Source: Archangium violaceum Cb vi76 (GTDB taxonomy: Bacteria; Myxococcota; Myxococcia; Myxococcales; Myxococcaceae). From it: a stretch of DNA of 64,000 nt. The translations under genes and the position numbers were made by a program. The first letter of the stretch is position 1. The number at the start of each line of letters is the position of its first letter. The stretch lies in assembly GCF_000733295.1 (NCBI RefSeq), contig NZ_JPMI01000109.1, positions 62,001-126,000 on the forward strand. Direction: 5' to 3'. Of the stretch, positions 33,194 through 41,518 are shown one piece after another. The notes beneath the pieces were generated by a model, which was given only the letters and a program-made list of their open reading frames with translations, searched no databases and was not told the DNA's origin.

Positions 33194-35560
33194 CTACTTG
33201 ATGTCCGGCTGGCAGGTGTTGCTGCCGCTCGTGCCGGTCACGCACTTCAGGCCATCGCAGCACGCCGAGACGGCGCCGCACGCCTGACCGAAGCCGGAGC
33301 ACGGCGGGGTGCAGGTGCAGCTGCCGCCCGCGCAATCGCCACCGGTGGCGTTGTCCAGGCAGCGCAGACCCTCGCAGCAGGGAGCCACCGTCGAGCACGC
33401 CTCGAAGGACAGCTTGCACACGGGGATCGCCTGGCAGAGGCAGGCTCCGTCCACGCTACAGGGGATGGGCGGATCCTGGTTCTGCTGCACGCACTGCAGG
33501 CCGTTGCAGCAGGTGCCGGCGCCGCTGCCACACGACTCCTGGTCCGTGCGGCACCCGTTGCTCACCAGGTAGCTGGCCCACTGGGCGATGTGGTTGGACG
33601 TGTTGATGTCCTGGAAGGGCAGGGCGAAGGCCGTGTAGGACGGATCACCCGAGCCCACCTTGTCCGGATCCACCGCCGCCATCCACAGCAGGGTGCCCCA
33701 GGGGTTCTCGCCCGAGGCCGTGACGGGCTGGCGCAGGCCGTACTTGCGCGAGGAGGAGAACGTCACCCACATGAGCCGGCTGGTGTCACCGCTGTTGCCG
33801 CGCGTCACGAAGGGGCTCCACTTCGGGTAGCTGTTGGTCAGGTTGGTCGTCGTCTTGTCCATCACGCCGCCCTTGTTGGCGTTGGCCAGCTCCACCGGCG
33901 TCGCGTTGGTCTCCAGCTTCGCGGCCCACAGCTTGGCGGACGGGTCCGTGTCGCCGTTGCAGTCCGTGTGTGCATCACCGGAGGGGCACACGGACTCGTT
34001 GTAGACGAGGAACGAGTTGTCGGGCGCGATGGCCGGGTAGAAGCGGTTGCGGCCGCTCTGGGACGGCACCACCGTCACCGGCTCGTTCCAGCCGCCGCCC
34101 GTCTTCTCCGTCACCATCTTGATGGAGCCCTTGAAGCTGCGCTGGTTCGTGCCAGCCTGGCCCATGGACATGTAGGCGATCGTCTTGCCATCCGCGCTCC
34201 AGTCCGGGTGGTTGGCGGGGTTGGTCGAGGTGCCGGTCCCGGCGATCTCACCCTCGTAGGCGGCGGTGTCGCCGTTGAAGAGCTTCAGCGTGTAGCGGCT
34301 GGAGCCGCTGTCGGCGTAGACGCCGACGAACTTCGTGCCATCCGGGTTCCACGACTCGAAGTTGCTCAGCTTCGTGCCACTCTGCGCCAGGTTGACCTTG
34401 TCCGTGGAGGCATTGAAGGAGGACAGGTCGATCAGCGCGAGCCGGCCGTCGTTCTGGCCGTTCACCTCGGCCACCAGCTTCTTGCCGTTGCGGCTCAGCG
34501 CATGGCAGCCCACGCAGCTGACGCTGGTGTTGATGTTGCTGGCCCGGAGCGCGGCCGTGGCGGTCGCGGCGCCGGTCCCGGCGAAGTCATAACGCATCAC
34601 GCCGGTGCCACCGGACGTCGTCCAGTAGTAGAGGGCGCCCTTGATCTCCGCGCGGGCGAACTGGATGGAGATGGGATCGGAGACGCCCACCGTGCCCGAG
34701 CCCGTGTCGTCCGTGGCGCGCACGATGAGCCGCACCGGCAGACCACCGCGGTTGCTCTCGGCCAGGAACTTCCACACGTTCTCCGCGGGCGTGTAGATGC
34801 AGCCGCGCTGGCCCGACGGCACCGCGCCCGAGGGCGGCGTGAAACCGCTGGGCAGGTAGCAGCGCAGGTAGACGCGCACGTCGGTGATGGTGTTGGTGAA
34901 CTGGAGCTCGAAGAGCGAGTTGGTGCTGGGGCCCGACAGGAAGTGGATCTCCAACTGACCCAGGTTGGGCGGCACCATGACGCCGTGGTTGGGGTAGACG
35001 ATCTGCGGCTTGCGCGCGGCATCCACCGCGCCGCCGAAGTGGTCTCCCGGGTTGGCGGGCACCGGCGTGGAGCCGCTGGGCACCGTGGGGTCCGACACCT
35101 TCTGGTCCAGCTTCACCGTGATGTCGGTGGAGACGGACTTGGTACCGATGCGGGCGCGAACGAAGCTGGTACCACCCACGGTGGTGCTCGAGTTGAAGGT
35201 CGAGCCGAGGAAGAGTCCCAGCCGCGTATCGTCGATGCTGAGGGTGGCCTTGCTCGTCACGTCCTCCGTGCGTCCATCGGAGTACGTGCCCATGACCGTG
35301 AACTTCTGCGAGGCGGCGGTGCTGCCCGAAACGACGATCAGCGGCTTGGTGGGGCTGATGGAGAGCGAGCCGAGCGTGGGATCATCGTCAAGACCCCCGT
35401 CGCCGCCGTCCGCGCCGTTGCCACCACCATCCGGTTTGTCATTGGGCCCGCCGTCCGTCGTGATGCCGCCGTCGGGACCGTTGGGATTGGGACCACAGGA
35501 ACAACCAGACAGCGTGGCCGCTGCCACCAGGATGCCGATGAGCCAGGTTTTCTTCCACAT
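33194..35560 (-). CDS. CxxCH-containing beta-propeller lipoprotein with Cys-rich tail
   Basis: A 788-residue predicted lipoprotein. The signal ends in lipobox LSGC (Cys20), followed by a Gly/Asp/Pro/Asn linker. Residues 60-150 are Ig-like (Big-type). A single CxxCH (CVGCHALSRNGKKLV) lies near residue 340, then several PD40/WD40-like strands (DGRLALIDL, WSADGKTIAYMS). The last 120 residues hold about 24 Cys in three units of CC-x2-GLxC, as in small disulfide-rich domains. It is a paralogue of the gene at 47741, which lacks this tail. Start is ATG 35560; no strong ribosome site. Confidence 0.75.
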   Translation of the reverse strand: MWKKTWLIGILVAAATLSGCSCGPNPNGPDGGITTDGGPNDKPDGGGNGADGGDGGLDDDPTLGSLSISPTKPLIVVSGSTAASQKFTVMGTYSDGRTEDVTSKATLSIDDTRLGLFLGSTFNSSTTVGGTSFVRARIGTKSVSTDITVKLDQKVSDPTVPSGSTPVPANPGDHFGGAVDAARKPQIVYPNHGVMVPPNLGQLEIHFLSGPSTNSLFELQFTNTITDVRVYLRCYLPSGFTPPSGAVPSGQRGCIYTPAENVWKFLAESNRGGLPVRLIVRATDDTGSGTVGVSDPISIQFARAEIKGALYYWTTSGGTGVMRYDFAGTGAATATAALRASNINTSVSCVGCHALSRNGKKLVAEVNGQNDGRLALIDLSSFNASTDKVNLAQSGTKLSNFESWNPDGTKFVGVYADSGSSRYTLKLFNGDTAAYEGEIAGTGTSTNPANHPDWSADGKTIAYMSMGQAGTNQRSFKGSIKMVTEKTGGGWNEPVTVVPSQSGRNRFYPAIAPDNSFLVYNESVCPSGDAHTDCNGDTDPSAKLWAAKLETNATPVELANANKGGVMDKTTTNLTNSYPKWSPFVTRGNSGDTSRLMWVTFSSSRKYGLRQPVTASGENPWGTLLWMAAVDPDKVGSGDPSYTAFALPFQDINTSNHIAQWASYLVSNGCRTDQESCGSGAGTCCNGLQCVQQNQDPPIPCSVDGACLCQAIPVCKLSFEACSTVAPCCEGLRCLDNATGGDCAGGSCTCTPPCSGFGQACGAVSACCDGLKCVTGTSGSNTCQPDIK

Positions 35561-35737
35561 GGCCCGCTAGCGTAACTCTCTTTCAGACGTCTGGCGCGTG
35601 CTTCGTGGATGGTGCCCTGGTGGGCATCCATCCACAGCACAAGCTTGAAACGCGGTCGCAAAGAGACGGCTGTCGTCACACGGTTTCCCACATCATGAGA
35701 CTGAATTCGTGTTGTCTGCCGTGCGGTCGGCCGAGCG

Positions 35738-36508
35738 TTACGGAGGGGAAGGGCCGCGCTCCGTGGTGTCGGGAGGCAGTGGAGCCTGGCACTGCTCGTC
35801 CCGGCACGTGAGGCCCGGCGCGCACTGCTCCTTGGAGAGGCACTCCACGCACCGGCCGTTCGAGGCGCACAGGGCGCCGTGCTCGCAACCGGAGGTGGCG
35901 CAGCCGCGGTTGAGGATGTCCTCGTCATCGCCCGAGCCGTCCGAGTTGGGCAGCTGGATTCTCACCTCCTTGGACTCGCTCTCCTTCACGCACGTCTCGG
36001 TCGTCCTCACTGGGAAGCCGGTGGCGGAGGCCTCCAGCGTGTAGCAGCCCTCCGGAAGGGGACCCACCCGCAGGGTGCCGTCCTCCGCGAGGGGCTGTCG
36101 CTGGAAGGGCATGCCCGTCACGGACACCCATCCCTCCACCAGTGGCTGGCGCCCGGGTGCGTGCACGCGCAGCTCGAGGAATCCGGCCGCGCGGGGCACC
36201 ACCTCCTCCAGGCGCGCGGAGCCGCCTCCGGGCACCACCACCGGCAGGCGCACCGCCTTGCTCGCGGAGGCCACGATGAAGAGCTCGCCCGGGCCGGCCG
36301 GCACGCGCTCCAGCACGAAGGTGCCGTCCGTGGCCACGGTGCTCCGCACCTCCGGGCGGCCCACCAGTGACACCAGGGCCACCGCCGGGTCGGCCTCGGT
36401 GAGCTGGCCGCGCACGGTGCCCGTCCGGAAGGGGGTGTTGTCGAAACCCCCGCATGCGCTCACGACGACGGCGAGAGCCATCAGCACGCTGTAGGTGATC
36501 TGGCGCAT
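35738..36508 (-). CDS. Lipoprotein with beta domains and Cys-rich C-terminus, last gene of sigma/caspase operon
   Basis: A 256-residue predicted lipoprotein with lipobox VSAC (Cys19). Residues 30-190 are two or three beta-sandwich units like those of carboxypeptidase-regulatory domains (GTVRGQLTEADPAVALV in part, then GTFVLERVPAGPG). Residues 200-245 hold nine or so Cys (GCATSGCEHGALC, CVECLSKEQC). ATG 36508 overlaps the stop of the caspase gene (ATGA), making it the fourth coupled gene. It may be the surface partner of the caspase lipoprotein. Confidence 0.75.
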   Translation of the reverse strand: MRQITYSVLMALAVVVSACGGFDNTPFRTGTVRGQLTEADPAVALVSLVGRPEVRSTVATDGTFVLERVPAGPGELFIVASASKAVRLPVVVPGGGSARLEEVVPRAAGFLELRVHAPGRQPLVEGWVSVTGMPFQRQPLAEDGTLRVGPLPEGCYTLEASATGFPVRTTETCVKESESKEVRIQLPNSDGSGDDEDILNRGCATSGCEHGALCASNGRCVECLSKEQCAPGLTCRDEQCQAPLPPDTTERGPSPP

Positions 36509-38157
36509 CAGAAGCGGTATCCCACTCCGGCCCATCCGCCGGCGAAACCCACGGCCTGTCCCTGCCCATCCACCACCACGTACGTCACCATCAGCTGCGT
36601 CTGCGCGCTCAGCTCCAGCCGCTCGCCCAGCCGCCACGCCACACCCCCCACCACGCCGGGGCTGACGGTGAAGTACTGCTGCCCACCGGTGAAGGCCTCC
36701 GTCTGGAAGGACCGCTGGAGGAACAAAGCGGCCACACGCGGGCCCGCATAAAGCGACAGCCGCTCCCACCGCCACGTGTAGGGCACCGCCGCCCCCATGG
36801 ACAGCGAGGTGTAGGTGAAGGGCACCGAGGTGCCGGGTACCAGGTGGAGGTGCTGCCGCCCCCGGCCCCCGCTCAGGTCGAAGACGAGGCTCAGGTCCGG
36901 CAGCGGGCGCTCCTCCAGCCGCAGCACCAGCGCCAGCTCCGGCGAGGCGGGCAGCAGCTCGTTCCGGCTGCGCGCGTCCACGAAGGAGAACATGCCTCCC
37001 ATCACCGACAGCGAGCGCCTCGGGAAGGTCTCCGACAGCAGGCGCTCCAGCGGCAGCCGCTCGCCCGCGGCGATGTCCACCACCTCGCGCAGCAGGACGT
37101 CATCCCCCTTGGTGAGCTCCACGGTGCGCCGGCCCGGCGGTACCGCGGTGCCTCCGGGCAGCTCCGTGCGCGACTCTCCGTCCACCTTCAGCGTGAAGCC
37201 GTCCAGCCGGGGGTTGTACGAGAAGAGCTCCGGGCGGCCCGTCCGGTCGATGTGGCCGGAGAGCACCACCGGATCCGCTCCCACCTCGAGGATCTCCGCC
37301 GAGGGCCGCTGCCGCCCCTGCGTGAAGGCGTAGGTGCGGCGGCGCGCATGGTCATGCGCCTCGGTGGCGGTGACGGCGCCGTCGGAGTTGCGGTCCGCCG
37401 CGCCGTTGAGCCCGTCGATGAGGAAGTGGGTGTAGATGTCGTTGCGCAGCCCCTCGTCCTCGCGGGCCGTCTCGCCCCAGTCGCAGGCGGCGAACACCAT
37501 GGAGGCCCGGCTCGACTCCTCGAGCGGGCGTGCGTAGAAGCCCGACTTGATGCCGGCCAGCTCGGCCTCCAGCTCCTTGGGCAGCAGCGACTTGCCGCTG
37601 CCGCTGTGGCAGGTGGCCAGCACCATGAGCCGGCGGCGCGAGGGCAGTTGGTCGAACTCGGACTTCAGCTCGTCCATGGGCAGTGCCGTCTGCGAAATGG
37701 CCCGGAACGAGGCGTCCGTGGTGACCAGGTAGCGCTTGAGCTCGCCCCTGCCGTCGCGCGCCAGCGTGCCGTGCGCGGAGAAGTACACCACCACCACGTC
37801 ATCCGGCCGCGTGGCCTCCTGCCGCAACTGGCGGAGCGCCGCGAGGATGGCGGCCCGGGTCGTCTCCTCGGGGCGCGACAGGACGCGCACCGAGTCGAAG
37901 TGGCCGCGCGCCGGGTCCCTCAGCGCCGAGGCCAGGTCCTCCGCGTCCTTGGTGGCGTAGCGCAGGTCCCTCCACTGCGTGTCCTGGAACTGGGACACGC
38001 CCACCAGCAGCGCCAGGCGCCGGGGCGCATAGGCCGTGGACAGCGCGCGCTCGTCCACCTTCACGGACACGAGTCCGCCCTTGTCGCCCTTCTCGAGCGA
38101 GCCCGGGCCCGCGCAGGCCGCGAGCACCGCCAGCAACGTGAAGATGATGCGTGTCAC
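36508..38157 (-). CDS. Caspase-family lipoprotein with barrel-like C-terminal domain
   Basis: A 549-residue protein starting at GTG 38157. A short signal ends in LAAC (Cys15). The C14 caspase-like domain is residues 45-290: ALLVGVSQF, catalytic His129 in YFSAHG and Cys183 in ATCHSGSG, so the dyad is intact. DRNSDGAVTATEA is a calcium-binding loop. Residues 380-549 are alternating hydrophobic strands ending in Tyr-Arg-Phe, resembling an outer-membrane barrel. Such surface-exposed caspase-like lipoproteins have no known substrate. It overlaps its neighbours at both ends (GTGA and ATGA). Confidence 0.8.
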   Translation of the reverse strand: MTRIIFTLLAVLAACAGPGSLEKGDKGGLVSVKVDERALSTAYAPRRLALLVGVSQFQDTQWRDLRYATKDAEDLASALRDPARGHFDSVRVLSRPEETTRAAILAALRQLRQEATRPDDVVVVYFSAHGTLARDGRGELKRYLVTTDASFRAISQTALPMDELKSEFDQLPSRRRLMVLATCHSGSGKSLLPKELEAELAGIKSGFYARPLEESSRASMVFAACDWGETAREDEGLRNDIYTHFLIDGLNGAADRNSDGAVTATEAHDHARRRTYAFTQGRQRPSAEILEVGADPVVLSGHIDRTGRPELFSYNPRLDGFTLKVDGESRTELPGGTAVPPGRRTVELTKGDDVLLREVVDIAAGERLPLERLLSETFPRRSLSVMGGMFSFVDARSRNELLPASPELALVLRLEERPLPDLSLVFDLSGGRGRQHLHLVPGTSVPFTYTSLSMGAAVPYTWRWERLSLYAGPRVAALFLQRSFQTEAFTGGQQYFTVSPGVVGGVAWRLGERLELSAQTQLMVTYVVVDGQGQAVGFAGGWAGVGYRF

Positions 38158-38963
38158 CGTGGGCTGGGATTCTGCCCTGTTCCGCCGCGGACGTGGAGGT
38201 CGAACCGGGTGATGGCCAGCACCGGACGCTCCCCCATGTCGCCGTGGGTGAGTGCCTCGCGCACCTCCTCGGGAGGTGGCACCTGGGCCGAGGGGAAGCC
38301 CACCAGCCACAGGGTGAGGGGGCCGGACTCGCCCTCCAGGCTGATGCCCACGAGGCCCTGGGGGCCTTCCAGCTCATGGGTACCGGCGGAGAGGGGGAAG
38401 CGGCCGAGCAGCTCGGGCTCGGCGTCCGCGCGCCGCTGGAAGAGGAGGGCCTCGCCGGCCTCGGTGGCGTGGTAGCGCAGCACCAGCACGTCCTGGTCCG
38501 AGGCGCTGCCGCCCGGATCCATCCGGCGCAGGTGGCCATCCGGCTCGCGGGCCACCACGGAGGTCTCCAGCGCGAGGGTGCCCACGCCCTTCACCCCATC
38601 CCAGGCGCCCTTCACCTCGCTGGGAGGCCGCACCTGGGCGCGGGTGAGGACGACGAGCCCCGCGAGCCCCGCCGCCACCGCCAGGGCCGCCGCCACCCTG
38701 CTCCAGGGCCGGGCGGGCTCGCGCAGGCCGCGGCGGACGCGGGCGTAACCCACCTCGTCCAGCCGGGGAGCCTCCTGCCGGGCGGGCGCGAGGTGGAGCA
38801 ACAGGGCGTCCACCTGCCCATCGAGCAGCCCGGGGCCGGGCGTCTTCGCCAGGAAGTCCATGCATGCCTCGCACGGGTGGGCCAGGTGCTCGCGGAAGTA
38901 CGCCACCGTCTCCGGCTCACCGGTGGTCAGGGCGCGCAGGGCTTCGGTATCCAGGTGTCTCAT
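38154..38963 (-). CDS. Putative zinc-finger anti-sigma factor, single-pass membrane
   Basis: A 269-residue protein. An H-x4-C-x2-C segment (HLAHPCEAC) near residue 28 resembles the zinc-binding motif of ZAS anti-sigma factors. One hydrophobic segment (AAALAVAAGLAGLVVL) near residue 95 would cross the membrane. The rest is periplasmic, with strands such as VLVLRYHATEAGEALLF. The gene lies 5 bases after the ECF sigma gene and its stop overlaps the caspase GTG. Role inferred: holding the sigma factor at the membrane until a signal arrives. Confidence 0.75.
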   Translation of the reverse strand: MRHLDTEALRALTTGEPETVAYFREHLAHPCEACMDFLAKTPGPGLLDGQVDALLLHLAPARQEAPRLDEVGYARVRRGLREPARPWSRVAAALAVAAGLAGLVVLTRAQVRPPSEVKGAWDGVKGVGTLALETSVVAREPDGHLRRMDPGGSASDQDVLVLRYHATEAGEALLFQRRADAEPELLGRFPLSAGTHELEGPQGLVGISLEGESGPLTLWLVGFPSAQVPPPEEVREALTHGDMGERPVLAITRFDLHVRGGTGQNPSPR

Positions 38964-38968
38964 GCGGA

Positions 38969-39553
38969 CTACTCCCACCGTCCGGCGAGCACGCGCCGGA
39001 GCAGCTCCTGCTTGATTCGGGCCCGGAACCGCTCCAGGCGCATCGTCACGGCGCTCTTGCCCACCCCGAGCTGTTCGGCGATCTCCCGGGCGGACAGCTG
39101 GCCCTCGACGTAGAAGAGGTAGACGGTCTTCTTCTCCTCGCCCTCGGGCAGCTCGGCGATGAGCTGGCGCACCACGGCCATGTCCCGCTCGAGCTGGAGC
39201 GCCTCGGGCACCACGGAGGCGGTCTCCGGCTGGGGATCGGAGATCTCCTCGTCCATGCGGCGCTTCTGGCCCTTGCGCTCCAGGCGGGTGCGGGCCCGGT
39301 TGCGGGCGATGGACAGGAGCCAGGCCTCGAAGGCCGCCGGCTCCTTGAGCCGGGGGAGCGCCCTGAAGGCGCGCACGTAGGTCTCCTGAATCACGTCTTC
39401 CACCTCATCCGCGTCCAATGGGGCGAAACCGGCCGTCAACCGGGCCACCTGGGGCCGGGTCCGCCGGTAGATCTCGCTGAAGGCGGGTGCCTCCCCTCGC
39501 ATGGCCCGCACCACCCATTCCATCAGCTCCCGAGAGGAACCCAACCGGCTCAT
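38969..39553 (-). CDS. ECF sigma factor
   Basis: A 194-residue sigma-70 family factor. Region 2 is seen at residues 10-80 ([22 protein letters not shown] in part) with the DNA-melting helix after it; region 4 is near 135-185 ([43 protein letters not shown] in parts). Linkers between them are short, as in ECF factors. ATG 39553 starts the coding core. First gene of a coupled four-gene unit with its anti-sigma factor, a caspase lipoprotein and a small lipoprotein. It probably transcribes its own operon; no promoter is identified. Confidence 0.9.
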   Translation of the reverse strand: MSRLGSSRELMEWVVRAMRGEAPAFSEIYRRTRPQVARLTAGFAPLDADEVEDVIQETYVRAFRALPRLKEPAAFEAWLLSIARNRARTRLERKGQKRRMDEEISDPQPETASVVPEALQLERDMAVVRQLIAELPEGEEKKTVYLFYVEGQLSAREIAEQLGVGKSAVTMRLERFRARIKQELLRRVLAGRWE

Positions 39554-39678
39554 GGACCCCCCCAGTAGCACGGCGGCCACACGCCGCCAGGTGGACGGAC
39601 GCCGCTCTTCCCGCTTCCCCTGCGGGGGGCGTGGGGCACAATGTCCGGGCGGTTGTTCATTTTCGTGAGGACTCGACC

Positions 39679-40767
39679 ATGCGCGTCATCAACTTCAACG
39701 CCGGACCCGCCGGGTTGCCCCTGCCCGCCCTCGAGCGTGCGCGGGAGGAGCTGCTGGATTTCCAGGGCTCCGGAATGTCCATCATGGAGCACAGCCACCG
39801 GGGCAAGGAGTACGAGTCCGTCCACAACGAGGCCATCTCCCTGCTCACCGAGCTGTTGGGCATCCCGGACACCCACCAGGTGCTGTTCCTCACGGGTGGA
39901 GCGTCGCAGCAGTTCGCCCAGGTGCCCATGAACTTCCTGCCCCCGGGCGCCAGCGCGGACTACCTGATGACGGGGGTGTGGAGCGAGAAGGCCTACGAGG
40001 AGGCGAAGCTGGTGGGCCAGGCGCGCATCGCCGCCACCACGGTGCTGCCGGACAAGCGCTATGTGCGCGTGCCCCGCCAGGACGAGCTGCAGGTGGACCC
40101 CCGCGCGGCCTACGTCCACCTGACGAGCAACAACACCATCTACGGCACGCAGTGGCACCGCTGGCCCGAGGTGGGCGACGTCCCGCTGGTGGCGGACATG
40201 AGCTCGGACTTCCTGTGGAAGCCCATGGACGTGAGCCGCTTCGCCTTCATCTACGCGGGGGCGCAGAAGAACCTCGGCCCCTCGGGCGTACTGATCGCCG
40301 TGGCGCGCAAGGACTTCATCGCCCGCGGCCGCAAGGACATCCCGAAGATCTTCCGCTACTCGACCCACGCGGAAAACAACTCGCTCTACAACACGCCGCC
40401 GACCTTGGCCATCTACCTGTGCCGCAACGTGTTGGCCTGGGCGAAGCAGGTGGGAGGCCTGGCGCGGTTGGAGGCGTGGAATCGCGAGAAGGGCGAGCTG
40501 CTCTATGGGGCGCTCGACAAGCACGCGGGCTTCTACCACGCGCCGGTGGAGCGCGAGTCGCGCTCGTACATGAACGTGGTCTTCAAGCTGCCCACGCCGG
40601 AGCTGGATGACCGGTTCGTGGCCGAGGCGAAGAAGGCGGGCATGGTGGGCCTCAAGGGGTACCGGACGATGGGCGGCATCCGGGCGTCCACCTACAACGC
40701 GGTGACCGTGGACAACGTGAAGGCGCTGGTGTCCTTCATGGAGGAGTTCGTCCGGAAGAACGGCTAG
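39679..40767 (+). CDS. serC: Phosphoserine aminotransferase SerC
   Basis: A 362-residue PLP enzyme that transaminates 3-phosphohydroxypyruvate to phosphoserine in serine synthesis. The fold-type I pattern is complete: [10 protein letters not shown] at the start, GGASQQFAQ, and the PLP-binding Lys in [14 protein letters not shown] lies 8 bases before the ATG. It is divergent from the sigma/caspase operon and followed by a chalcone-isomerase-fold gene after 31 bases. Confidence 0.97.
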   Translation: MRVINFNAGPAGLPLPALERAREELLDFQGSGMSIMEHSHRGKEYESVHNEAISLLTELLGIPDTHQVLFLTGGASQQFAQVPMNFLPPGASADYLMTGVWSEKAYEEAKLVGQARIAATTVLPDKRYVRVPRQDELQVDPRAAYVHLTSNNTIYGTQWHRWPEVGDVPLVADMSSDFLWKPMDVSRFAFIYAGAQKNLGPSGVLIAVARKDFIARGRKDIPKIFRYSTHAENNSLYNTPPTLAIYLCRNVLAWAKQVGGLARLEAWNREKGELLYGALDKHAGFYHAPVERESRSYMNVVFKLPTPELDDRFVAEAKKAGMVGLKGYRTMGGIRASTYNAVTVDNVKALVSFMEEFVRKNG

Positions 40768-40798
40768 GGTTCGCCCCTCCACGCTGTCAGGAGGGGTC

Positions 40799-41356
40799 AT
40801 GAAGAACACCACGCTGTTCGCCGTCGTGATGGCCGTCGTGCTCGCGCTACCCGCCGCCGCCAAGGAGGTCTCGGGCGTGCAGTTCCCCGAGACGCTCAAG
40901 GTCGAGGGGAAGGAGCTGAAGCTCAATGGCGCGGGCCTGCGCAAGAAGCTGGTCTTCAACGTGTACGCGGCCGGCCTGTACGTGGAGAGCCCGTCGCAGA
41001 GCGCCCAGCAGGTCGTCGAGTCGGACCAGATGAAGCGGGTGCGCATGTCGATGCTGCGCGACCTGGACAAGAAGGCGATCACCGAGGCGATCGTCGACGG
41101 GTTCAAGAAGAACTCGAAGGACAAGCTGCCGGCGTTGCAGCAGCGGCTGGACACGTTCACGTCGGCGATTCCGGACGTGAAGAAGGGGGACGAGCTGCTA
41201 CTGACGTACGTGCCGGGCAAGGGCACGACGATCGAGAGCAAGGGCGGGCAGAAGATTTCGGTGGAGGGGAAGGACTTCTCGGACGCGCTCTTCTCGGTGT
41301 GGCTGGGGAAGAACCCGGTGGACGAGAGCCTCCGGGACGGAATGCTGGGGAAGTAA
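40799..41356 (+). CDS. Chalcone-isomerase-like periplasmic protein
   Basis: A 185-residue protein with a signal peptide (AVVMAVVLALPAAA, cleavage before about residue 22). KLVFNVYAAGLYV, then KRVRMSMLRDLDKKAI and DELLLTYVPGKGT match the bacterial chalcone-isomerase-like (Chalcone_3) family. Its function in bacteria is unknown. CAGGAGGGG precedes the ATG. The stop is followed 20 bases later by a copy of the palindromic repeat. Confidence 0.82.
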   Translation: MKNTTLFAVVMAVVLALPAAAKEVSGVQFPETLKVEGKELKLNGAGLRKKLVFNVYAAGLYVESPSQSAQQVVESDQMKRVRMSMLRDLDKKAITEAIVDGFKKNSKDKLPALQQRLDTFTSAIPDVKKGDELLLTYVPGKGTTIESKGGQKISVEGKDFSDALFSVWLGKNPVDESLRDGMLGK

Positions 41357-41376
41357 TAACCCTCCACCGAGCACAG

Positions 41377-41414
41377 CACCCCTCTCCCCCCGGGAGAGGG
41401 ACGGGGTGAGGGTG
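41377..41414 (+). repeat. Dispersed palindromic repeat, copy 2
   Basis: CCCTCTCCC-CCC-GGGAGAGGG forms a perfect 9-bp hairpin followed by ACGGGGTGAGGG. It starts 20 bases after the stop of the chalcone-isomerase-like gene. Confidence 0.85.
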
Positions 41415-41518
41415 CCGAGCGTCCCGGGTTGAAAAGTCCGTGTCATCCAGACGTTGCGGCGGGCCGTGTGCCGGGTAGGGTGCGGCCCGCTTCGATTTCC
41501 CACAGGGAGAAACACTGG

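Noticed and set aside
33143-35575. Long plus-strand frame antisense to the 33194 lipoprotein gene
   Set aside because: It is rich in His, Arg and Gly without known motifs, while the minus strand has signal peptide, lipobox and domains.
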